This document shows, piece by piece, positions 49,203 through 57,644 of a stretch of 64,000 nucleotides of DNA (positions within the stretch are counted from its first letter, which is position 1; each line of letters opens with the position of its first letter). The stretch lies in NCBI RefSeq assembly GCF_051622035.1, contig NC_135359.1, forward strand, positions 32,641,501-32,705,500. Reading direction: 5' to 3'. The position numbers were made by a program, and so were the translations under genes. The DNA is from Arctopsyche grandis (Eukaryota > Arthropoda > Insecta > Trichoptera > Hydropsychidae). The notes beneath the pieces were generated by a model that searched no databases, had not been told where the DNA came from, and worked only from the letters and a program-made list of their open reading frames with translations.

Positions 49203-50124
49203 GCAACAAAAAAATCACACTTTTACTTACCGGAGCGGAAACGAATCAACCTTTACTAAGTTCGACCCACTAGATTCGAATATGACAATGATTTCTGTTG
49301 GTTTCCTCTGGTTAATGGAAAATTAACGTTTAAAAAAACGCTTTTGACTTTTGCAGTCTTCAAAACTCAAAATCTACATATTGCTGCGCATATGCTACAT
49401 ATAATAGACAGGTGTTTTTTCAATTGATATTGATTTTTTACTGTTATAAAATACATATAATTAATTATCTAGCAAATTTCAAGTCAAAAATATGTTTTTT
49501 TACATTTTTTTCTCAAGCTATTGTGTATTCATCAGGCCACTTTTATATTTCACTACGTTTACAAGGATTGGTTTTCTCAACATATATATATATATATTTT
49601 TAATCTGAACGTACTAATTCGAGGTGTAAATGATTTCAACATTATGAAATGAAATGTTCTAGTGAGATTAGAACCATGCGCTAGCCATGCAATTAATCCT
49701 GCTCTTGTATCATACATACGGTCATCAACAACAGCATTTTTTAACTCAATTTAAAATCATTTACCGCTAGAATTAGTATAATAATAAATTAAGATTGAAA
49801 ACCAATCTTTGTAAATATGAAAAAAAGTATATTGTTGACTTAAAAAATTCGCTAAATAATCAATTATAAGAATTCTAAAGCAATAAAAAATAAAAATCAA
49901 TAGAAAAAACATCCGACTCTTTAGCTCCAATACCCACTTTTGGCGCAGCAATAATAGATTTTGAGTTTAAGACTGCAAAAGTAAAAAAAAAAAACTTTAA
50001 AATATAATCAATTTCCCGTAAACGAGAGGAAACCAACAGAAATCATTGTCATATTTGAATCTAGTGGGTCAAACTTAATAAAGATTGATAAGTCTCCACT
50101 CCTGTATTTTTTTGCTGTTGTTGC
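49203..50124. mobile_element. Foldback element with ~350-bp inverted arms
   Basis: The left end (GCAACAAAAAAATCACAC) is inverted against the right end. Arms match over long blocks such as GACAATGATTTCTGTTGGTT with its complement at about 50,035, and ACTAATTCGAGG... with its complement near 49,760. The loop near 49,650-49,735 holds a tRNA-like B box on the minus strand (GGTTCTAATCTC). Open frames in the arms are mirror images of each other (KSKICFF / KSRMFFL) and not genes. One end recurs at about 63,757-63,835. Confidence 0.75.
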
Positions 50125-50665
50125 TCAGTGTAATTGGTTTGCCACATTGAATTTTTTACATTCAAGTTCGAAGGAACAAGTTATGCATTGTAACAAGCGC
50201 CGTGTAATATAACAATCGAAATATTCACATTGTTTATACGTAGCGTCACAGCGACTGTAACCAGACGTAGTTTGCACAATGGATCTAACTCTTTCAAATG
50301 CATAAAACAGCAATAAACCATAATAGTTTTTAAAGTACATGAAATTGCTAGAACAGTGGAAAATTTACTTCATACATATTCCTCTAATATGAATACTAAT
50401 CCAGCATATTATTTTGGTATATATGACTTTTTTATGTACTTTAGCTAGCTCGAACGTAGATTCATTATGCAAATGCACATCCACATACCGTATATGTATG
50501 TGTAATAATAGGCTGAAGAGTTCAGTCCGAGTGTGTAAAGTGAGTAATAAAATCAGTTGATCCGTATAGTCGGCGTTGTGTGTGGAGTGGGTCGGTGTCG
50601 TGTCGCATTGCGAGGAGACGGAGGTGGTGGTGGTGGTGGTGGTGGTGGCAGGGCTGGGAAGTGCA

Positions 50666-51740
50666 TCAGTTGAGCTGCGTTTTGAGGGCGGAGAGCGTGG
50701 CGTCGAGCGGTCGGGGGCCAGCCCTCTCGGTGACGTAGGGCACGTTGACGTAGGCCTTGTCGTGCTCGCAGTCGGGCTGGCTGCAGCAGCGCGCGCTGAA
50801 CTTGCACACCAACTGTTTGTGATTGTTGAGGTGGTCGAGCGAGCGGAACTGCTCGCCGCACAGGTCGCACTTGAGCTCCTTGGCGTGCACTTTCTTGTGA
50901 CTGTTCAGCGAGCGGGTGTTGTCGAACACCTTGGAGCACATGTCGCAGTACTTGAGCACCTTCTCGCCGGTGCAGACGATGCGGTGGTTGTTGAGCCGGT
51001 CGAGCGACATGTACCGCTTGTTGTTGCACAGGTCGCACTTGAACTGCTTCTGGGGCACGCGGCCCGTGTGCACCTGCATGTGCTTGCGCAGGTTCGACTT
51101 GTCCTTGATGTACTTGGAGCAGACGGAGCACTTGTTCATGTCCTTGCGGGTGTGGTTGGCGTCCAAGTGCCACAGCAGCTGGGTCTTCTTGTCGAACGGC
51201 TCCAGGCAGATCTGGCAGCGGAAGGGTTTCTGCGTGGGGTGCACGCCCGTCAAGTGCGTGTTGAATTCTAAAATGGTCGGATAGCTCTTGCGACAGTGCG
51301 GACAGTGGAACAGCTTGCGGCATATCGTCGAAGACGCGTCGCAGTACGGATCGGAGCAGTCGTCGCATACGCCGTCCGACGACGGCGACGGCGTCTTCGA
51401 CATTTGATTCGCTATGGGGATGATGGACAGTTGATCCAACACTTCGTTCTTGATGGACTGCTCCACCTCGTCCTGCGGTATCTGCTCCTGTTTGATCTTA
51501 ATGTCTATGTTGACGCTACCGTTGTTGCCGTTCTGGTATTCCGAGTGGGCGTTGGAGCCGCGCGAGGTGGACGCGAGCATCCACCAGGGGTTGTAGTGCC
51601 ACGGAGGGATGTTCGGTTGGTTGGCTTGCGAGGAGCGGTGGGCTGCGGCGGCGAACGCGGCCGGCACCACGTCGTTCGTCTTCGTCTGCGTCTCCGCGTT
51701 CGAGTACCCCGAGAAGTTGGGCACCGAGTCCGATTGGTGC

Positions 51741-51773
<33 letters not shown>

Positions 51774-51901
51774 TGTTGCTGTTGCGTCTTCGCCGATTCG
51801 TATATGTTGTGCGAGGAGATCAGACTCTCGTAGTCGTTTATGTCCGGCTTTCGGCTGTTCTCGAGTTGCGCTCTCTCCAACTCTTTCTTTGAAGTCATCA
51901 T
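50666..51901 (-). CDS. C2H2 zinc-finger protein with poly-Q tract, 411 aa
   Basis: An uninterrupted 411-codon frame starting MMTSKKELERAQ (ATG at 51,901 or 51,898). On the minus strand a TTTCAG acceptor lies about 30 bp upstream, so a non-coding 5' exon is likely. A 13-residue poly-Gln tract lies at 40-52. An acidic/Ser-rich middle carries a sumoylation-type IKQE near 136. A Cys-rich patch (VCDDCSDPYCDAS) lies at about 179. Fingers follow: HCPHC...H-H (200-221), RCQIC...H-H (229-250), KCSVC...H-H (257-278) and three of C2H2/C2HC type (KCDLC at 288 ending HRIVC, YCDMC at 319, KCDLC at 344 ending HKQLVC). It ends in a short C-terminal tail. It is probably a nuclear DNA-binding regulator. I do not recognise the orthologue. 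GC content is far above the surroundings, so the reverse strand also shows long shadow frames. Confidence 0.85.
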
Positions 51902-52045
51902 ATGGACAGCGTGTTATTGGCATGCAATCTGAAACACGTACAATTAAAAATGATATAAAAACAACTCTAAAATATTTATGTTGGGACCATTGTGGCATTA
52001 CAGGAATCCTTAATGCACTACAATGGTCGAAAAAAATATTTATGT

Positions 52046-52309
52046 ACAAATCAAATTTGTCGTTTTACAAATCGAATTCGTCGTTTTACAAATCAAATTC
52101 GTCATTTTACGAATCAAATTAATTTGATTTGCAACATGACATTAAGATTAAGATTTCGTCGTTTTACAAATCAAATTCGTCATTTTACAAATCAAATTAA
52201 TTTGATTTGCAACATGACGAATTTGATTTGTAAAACGACGAATTCGATTTGTAAAATGGCGAATTTGATTTGTAAAACGACGAATTTGATTTGTAAAATG
52301 ACGGATTTT
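52046..52309. repeat. 21-bp minisatellite with internal inversion
   Basis: Units of about 21 bp around CGTTTTACAAATCAAATTCG run in one orientation, flip at AATCAAATTAATTTGATT (twice), and continue as the reverse complement. The array is therefore both tandem and palindromic, and can be read as FYKSNSS on either strand. It starts close to a hairpin sequence (GACCATTGTGGCAT) that also marks the neighbouring LINE end. Confidence 0.85.
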
Positions 52310-52330
52310 AAGTTTAAAAACTGTATTCAA

Positions 52331-53300
52331 TATTTATTTATTTATTATTTATTAATAGTTTTGGACCATTGTGGCGTTACAGGAAGAACCTAATACGCCA
52401 CAATGGTCTACATTTAACAAAGATATAAATACAAGTAAAATTAGTAAAAAACAGGAAAATTAAAAAGCAGAAAACATGGTAAAATAAAATAATAATAAAA
52501 AAGTAACAAAAGGAAAATAATAATACAATTAAAATAGTACATAAAAATGTACAAAGGAGAAAGAAAAAGTAAAAGAAATAAAACAAAATATGAATAAAAA
52601 GAATAAAATCACAGCGAGGCCCAAATGGAAGAGAGTAGATTAAGATTCCACTCATACATCACATCCAAATTAAGAAAGTAATGATGAGCGCAGGTTACCA
52701 GATAAATATGTTAAAATAACATCCGATAATCTACGCTCCCCAAGGTGGAAAATATCACATTCAGGGACGGCAGCAACGATTTCATTGAGAAGTTGAATAG
52801 CTCTTGGAATAGGAGCTATTCGAAAAAGAACTGTGCGAGCAGCAGGTACAACCATCAAATGATGATGTCTACCACGCACATAATTATTAGGGACATAAAG
52901 TCCCAACTGTTCCAGCAACAACGGGCATGACGTATTACCACGCAATAGCTGGAGAACGAAACGAATTAACGAGAAGTTTCTTCGAAGTTCAAGGGAATTA
53001 TACCCAAGCATGCCCAAAAGGAAAGGAGTAGCATAGAGATCTGGGTAGTACCCATACTCTTTCTTATAAAGAAAACGAAGAAATGCTTTTTGCAATTTTT
53101 CCATAATAAGAGAGTAGTTTGCTTCATGCGGATTCCACACAATCGCATTATACTCTAGCTTACTTCTAACAAGCGAGTTGAAAAGCAAGCGAGAAGACAA
53201 GGGGTTGGAGAATAATCTAGCATATCTCAAGACAAATCCAAGTCGACGAAAGGAAACGTCAGCGACTGTCTTGATGTGATTGTGAAAGGTAATATATTTT
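52331..53300 (-). mobile_element. 5'-truncated LINE (Jockey/CR1-like) with intact 3' end
   Basis: The minus frame from about 53,300 to 52,670 encodes TVADVSFRRLGFVLRYARLF, LLFNSLVRSKLEYNAIVWNP, FLRFLYKKEYGYYPDLY and RFVLQLLRGNTSCPLL, the end of the reverse transcriptase and its C-terminal domain. A 300-bp A/T-rich 3' UTR follows, then a perfect 14-bp-arm hairpin (GACCATTGTGGCGT / ACGCCACAATGGTC, 52,363-52,407) and a TAATAAATAATAAATAAATA tail. Confidence 0.9.
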
Positions 53301-53309
53301 AATAACTCG

Positions 53310-53950
53310 AATACCTGTGGATTATAAAGTGACTATTTTTTTTTATATGTTCTCTTCTATGTACATACATATTAAATACGCATATGAATGTATTTATTTA
53401 CATATATATATTAAAAATATTTTTTTATTTTGTTCATTAATTCTTAAACTTATTTTTTTTGATTGTTCGAAATATTGAATGTCCCGACATGTAATTTTGG
53501 AAATCTGGCAACCTTGATAGAACGAAGACCTGTGAAGAATATCCGCAAATGAGCTCAACTTTCATAAAAATAAGCATACTTTCTGATACAACTTCACAAC
53601 TGAATCCGTATTACTATTATTATAGTAAATCGATTAAAAATTTTTCGAATTTTAGTAATGATATAAAAATTGCACAACAAAAAAAACCATCAGTAAATTG
53701 TGACTCTAATTCAAATTTTAATAAAGTGACATTCAATAGATGTGAATGAATTTATTCCTATACATTTGACAGTACAGCTGCATATACATTTAAACTGGCA
53801 ATTACATATTAAATTTAGCACGTCTTTTTGCAAAAACGTAAATACGAAATTCCAACCTAGAAATAGATAAAAACAATAGCGCTCATACACGTTCAACGAT
53901 AACAATAAACTGGATTTTGAATTGCACAATGGGAAAATGTTGACGGCTCT
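53310..53950. other. AT-rich intergenic stretch
   Basis: No coding or repeat signal beyond homopolymers. Confidence 0.45.
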
Positions 53951-53956
53951 AGCCAT

Positions 53957-54235
53957 ATGAAAGTGTATGAAGTGAGGGGGTGGCGGGTTGCGGGTGTGCA
54001 GGGGGCCTCCGCCACTGCCGGAAGGGGCGCCGAGGGGGCTCCGAACGGGGGGGCGGAGGCTCGGGGGGCGCTAACCGTTTGGAGTTCGAAATCGGCGGAC
54101 GAAGGGTCAGCCCGTCAGCTCGCCCGCGTCCTCAGGATCGATGCGATCGCGCGACAGCCATCTTGTTTTGACAACAAACACTTCAATGCCCGACTACCGC
54201 CACGGCCAAATACCCCAATTGTACACTTATTTATA
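53957..54235 (-). promoter_or_regulatory. CpG-rich block, candidate promoter of the zinc-finger gene
   Basis: A sharply GC-rich 250-bp stretch, rich in CpG. On the minus strand it holds AACAAGATGGCTGTC (YY1/Pho-like) and GATCGCATCGATCC (DREF-like). It lies 2 kb upstream of the zinc-finger start, whose CDS is preceded by a splice acceptor. A promoter with a first non-coding exon here would fit. The plus-strand open frames through it look like chance. Confidence 0.35.
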
Positions 54236-54442
54236 ATTCGGCTGTAAACATTTGTGATGATTTTTTTATTGCAGCCTTGCTATATCGCGCATTCCATCTT
54301 TCATTTTACTGTATAGTTTTTTTTTTGACAACCCTTCGCCGCCCCCCTCCTCCCTCAAGTGTGGGAATAAAATTTCGGCAAAAAGCGATTTTGCGCAAGT
54401 CACATAGATCTATAATATACTAGATCCGCCCTCACGTGTTAA

Positions 54443-55223
54443 GATCTGTTCATACTTAACAGCACTGCACGGCTTCAGCACTGCACGACTCCGTTTCAAA
54501 TATGTCATTTTATTACATTTCTATTCATATCTACACGTCGCGGTCACGTCACGCTTACGGCACTTTGGCCGAGTGCAAGGCAAAATCGGTTTACTTATAC
54601 ATTACAGGCCATGACGATACGGCGCAATATTGCTTACGTCGTATTGTCGAGTACTTACAATATGAATGCATACACGTGCATTCGTAGCTACGCGTCAGAA
54701 TACAAGTCAGCAAAAATGTTTCGGCGTTTATCGAACGAAAAATTATGTATAATCGCGTTTTTGTTGGAAGAAGAAGTTCAAGAAGGCAATAAAAAGCACG
54801 GAGGCGTTTTGATGTGCATCCCATGCTAAAAAATAGAAAAACTGAAGGAGAGTTTTGGACACTGTATAAGAAGCTTGTGGATGATGGACAAAAATTTTTT
54901 AAATATTTGCGCCAAAACCATGTCGAAAGATTGAACAGCTGTCAACTGTCACTATCGATAATTGGTCCAAAACAGCAAAGCGGCAGACTCATGGCACGTA
55001 ATTCGCGTGTATATTTCCACGATGACCAAAAAAACGGATACGATACGTTGACGGATGTTGCTGTAAGGTATGAACAAGAAATGTCGTGTACTGCTGTAAG
55101 CCTGCCGTGGCGTAAACGTGACGGTTGGTATGAATATACCCATACAAAATGTACCAAAGAATACTTTTCGTACGGCCGGATACCTGCTGAAGTCGGTACG
55201 TGCTGACTAGGTATGAACAGACC
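54443..55223 (+). mobile_element. Nested non-autonomous Harbinger-like element
   Basis: 781 bp bounded by TTAA on both sides, with termini GATCTGTTCATACTTA and CTAGGTATGAACAGACC inverted at nearly all positions. The 44,891 element shows the empty site (CTTTATACTGGTCTCCC against TTAA + TACTTGTCTCCC). TTAA includes TAA/TTA, so a 3-bp Harbinger duplication and a 4-bp piggyBac one cannot be told apart by length alone; the coding remnant favours Harbinger. Confidence 0.8.
54716..55206 (+). pseudogene. Harbinger transposase N-terminal fragment, frameshifted
   Basis: A first frame (FRRLSNEKLCIIAFLLEEEV, ending KKHGGVLMCIPC and a stop at 54,829) passes, by a frameshift near 54,800-54,815, to a second (MLKNRKTEGEFWTLYKKLVD then DGQKFFKYLRQN). 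That pair recalls the N-terminus of PIF/Harbinger (HARBI1-like) transposases, where a Trp-Val-His-Pro segment precedes the Lys-Arg-rich, GEF-containing motif. The following frame, ending AEVGTC at 55,206, does not resemble the DDE catalytic domain. It was probably never, or is no longer, an active enzyme. Confidence 0.6.
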
Positions 55224-55495
55224 TTAATACTTGTCTCCCTTTAGGCGCATGCAAAATACATGGCGCATGCACAGTTTCTCTTAGTAGGTAGGTAGGTACC
55301 GCTGCGTCGTAGGGAAAAAAAACCCAACTTCCCCGGTAGCTAAACCCCCCGCACCCCTCAGTTAGTGAAGACAAGATCTCCGGCCAAAATAACACGTCTG
55401 GGCCCATCTAGTGTATTATACATCAATGGCAAGTCACTATAGTCTCGATCATGGGAAAACCGGGAATGAAATTTCAGTGAACGGATCGTAGGAAT

Positions 55496-55760
55496 GGTTC
55501 GGTGATTATATCAAGAATGTGAATCGTTACCAGGATTACCGCCGCTACGAAAACTCGCGCGGTCTCCTGTTGCACAGGAAAATTACCGTACAGAAAATTG
55601 CCCAAATATTGCTCAGAAAATGCTTTTTTTTACGAGATTTGGGCAATATTTGGGCAGTTGTCTGTATGACAATTTTCCTGTTTACGTTTCTCGATCTTTC
55701 AGCTTCCGACTTTTTTCTGTGAGGATATCTGAAAGAGCAATTATGTATATATATATGCAT
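55496..55760. mobile_element. GGTTCGG-type MITE, foldback form, right end unclear
   Basis: Starts GGTTCGGTGATTATATC, with the interior of the 44,383 element (GTGAATCGTTACCAGGATTA, CAGGAAAATTACCGTACAG against CTGTATGACAATTTTCCTG). The right arm fades near 55,700. Confidence 0.6.
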
Positions 55761-55769
55761 GTTCCCAGT

Positions 55770-55860
55770 GGTTCGGTGATTATTCCGCAAAAAGCGATCT
55801 CACGCACGTCACTAAAATCTCGATCACGAAACATTTGGCACCCAAAAATTCCATCAATCC
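55770..55860. mobile_element. GGTTCGG-type MITE, truncated copy
   Basis: GGTTCGGTGATTATTCCGCA through CACGTCACTAAAATCTCG to TCCATCAATCC, then cut off in an A-run. Confidence 0.65.
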
Positions 55861-55869
55861 AAAAAAAAA

Positions 55870-56405
55870 ATGTACATAAATTAAAACATTAAGGCCTCAA
55901 AAATTAACTAATTACAAATGGCCTCGCTTTGGGAGATGACAGTGGGTTATTTATTAAAATGACATTACAGAGTAGTTCCAAGTCGTCACTATAGCTAAAC
56001 AAAAAGAGAAAAATGTATACAATAAGATGAAAATAAAATAAAACAAAATAAGCATAAATATAATAATAGAATATTTTAAGATCCCAAACTAAACAATCCC
56101 TTGTGGCGGCTCGCTATACGACATGGTCGAGTTTGGTCACCTTCCTGCGAGTGGGGACCAACTAGGCTGTGTTCAGAGCAGCTACCTCACTCTGCCTTCA
56201 GCTATCATAAATAAAGCACGTGCATCAACATGCCAGTCGTCTCATTCGTTCATCCCCCATACCCTCAACCAGATCAGTATATTTTAGATTACACAAATCC
56301 AAACTAATAGAAATCAGGTTGTGGAGTTTGATGCTCCTGGCAACAGGTGATGAAACCATCAAATTGGTACGTGCCCCAGGTGAGGAGAATAAATGTTCGC
56401 TATCT
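55870..56405. other. Intergenic, repeat-derived in part
   Basis: A/T-rich sequence resembling a LINE 3' UTR (AAATAAAACAAAATAAGC near 56,030) and the TACGACATGGTCGAG block shared with about 44,308. No gene. Confidence 0.35.
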
Positions 56406-56411
56406 AATGAC

Positions 56412-56467
56412 GTTTCAGACGGCCCGGATGAATCTTAACCGGTGGATTCATCTGGCCCGTCTGAAAC
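56412..56467. repeat. 23-bp inverted repeat upstream of mRpL51
   Basis: Arms 56,412-56,434 and 56,445-56,467 pair at 21 of 23 positions around a 10-bp loop (CAGACGGCCCGGATGAATC is one arm's core). It lies about 220 bp before the mRpL51 start, so it is in the promoter or 5' UTR. Could be a MITE or a cis element. Confidence 0.7.
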
Positions 56468-56685
56468 ATTGCATACCCATCCATACAACACAGCACTTGG
56501 AACCGGCGCAGGCACGATGCCGGTCTAATCCATCCTGCCCGTGTAAAGGGAGGCTATACGTAGACATTGTGAAACAATATATGGCAGCACACACTTGCCG
56601 GTAGCGTTGTGGCAACACTGCGATTCAAGTGTCATTCACTCGTTGCTTGGTTATTTCAGATAAATTTAAGGGTGCAACCCATACA

Positions 56686-57557
56686 ATGTCGTGGTTCAGC
56701 TCAACAGGCACCACTCTCCTATCTCGTCTATGGCAGGCCACCATCGTACCAGTCCGGTATTTCTTCACAATTGCACATAACCCAACCTAACCTCAAACTA
56801 AACAAGTTCAAGTCTAATAAAATATGTACCACTTTATTTTCAGCACGAGATACCATGCCACAAAACCCGAGTATATTAGAAGACACGGTTTCAGAGACGG
56901 TTTATTTCAGAAAGGACTTTTACCCCGCTCAGAAAACGGAAAATTTCCAATTCCAGTATACAGGTTTCGATTTAATATTGTCTAAACATGTACATATACA
57001 TATCTAGTTTCTTATCGGTGGTATCATCCAATTTCCAAAAATTCTTCAATTATATACTGCGGCTAAGAAAACTATTTTCAAACATGCAGTTCATGCTATA
57101 TTATGTATATGCACTTCTATTGATTATTGTATAATATAAAATAAATATAGTATATATGTAGGATTTCAATATAACTCGTCATTAAAATTTCATTATAGAC
57201 CTAAAATGGCATGGAATACTCGAAGAGCACTCTTTGGTCAGAACGATTATATAGATATTTTAGGAAATCCAAATCTTCACCCGACCAAAGTTCTATATAA
57301 GGTCCCAACCTGGCTGAGAGGATTCAGTGGAGAGGAATATCAGGTAAAAAGTGGTTTGTGTATTATTAAAGTTTAAACAAAAGTTGTACTAAACAATGGT
57401 TTCATTGCAGATGTTGTTGCGAAGAAGGAAAATTTTGAGCCACACAAACTTCCCACATGTCCGTCCTACTAAATGGGGAGAGATTCAGAAACGAATCAAA
57501 TATTTGTACAGATTCTTGAATCGGAAAACAAAAACTAGTTATAGCCATAGTAAATAA
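56686..57557 (+). CDS. mRpL51: Mitochondrial ribosomal protein mL51 (mRpL51), complete, 4 exons
   Basis: A protein of the large mitochondrial ribosomal subunit, made in the cytosol and imported. Exons 56686-56756, 56844-56963, 57199-57343 and 57411-57557 join in phase (all GT-AG) to 161 codons with TAA. The start [16 protein letters not shown] is a plausible import signal (no acidic residues, Arg and hydroxyl-rich). The following [20 protein letters not shown] and the diagnostic [13 protein letters not shown] and [19 protein letters not shown] blocks match insect mRpL51. The C-terminus has the conserved [20 protein letters not shown]. Exon 2 is easily missed because the longer open frame there is a different reading frame. 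An AATAAA follows at about 57,597. The gene converges on the GMC oxidoreductase, with 87 bp between stop codons. Confidence 0.93.
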
Positions 57558-57644
57558 GTTTATACAATATATCTGTTTTGTTTTGTTTAGTCGTGAAATA
57601 AATAGTTAACAACTCGTTTCATTCGTTTATTTGTAATAAAAAAA

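Larger units (their letters stand above)
54404..55427. mobile_element. MITE with 10-bp target duplication, split by a Harbinger-like element
   Basis: Termini ATAGATCTATAATATACTAG and CTAGTGTATTATACATCAAT pair with those of the 44,891 element. The duplication is CGCAAGTCAC at left and GGCAAGTCAC at right, 9 of 10 identical. The right 200 bp is collinear with the 44,891 element (GGCGCATGCAAAATACATGG, GTAGGTAGGTAGGTACC). Confidence 0.8.
54360..55495. mobile_element. GGTTCGG-type MITE interrupted by a nested insertion
   Basis: The left remnant (CGGCAAAAAGCGATTTTGCG, CAAGTCAC) and right remnant (AAGTCACTATAGTCTCGATC) join to the family consensus CACGTCACTAAAATCTCGATC once 54,404-55,427 is removed. 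Outer ends are decayed. Confidence 0.65.

Noticed and set aside
50576-51271. Long plus-strand frames opposite the zinc-finger gene
   Set aside because: They are shadows of the GC-rich minus-strand gene; the composition (Val/Leu/Gly-rich, no domain) follows from the codons of the other strand.
50553-51368. A 271-codon minus-strand frame overlapping the zinc-finger CDS
   Set aside because: It is a second frame of the same strand, Arg/Pro/Gln-rich without domains; the C2H2 frame explains the DNA.
51988-52400. Protein-coding gene from the FYKSNSS-type repeat frames
   Set aside because: The frames come from the 21-bp minisatellite and exist on both strands.
56609-57007. A 132-codon plus-strand frame over mRpL51 exons 1 and 2
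   Set aside because: The spliced frame, one base out of register here, matches mRpL51; the unspliced frame has no homology and starts from GTG.
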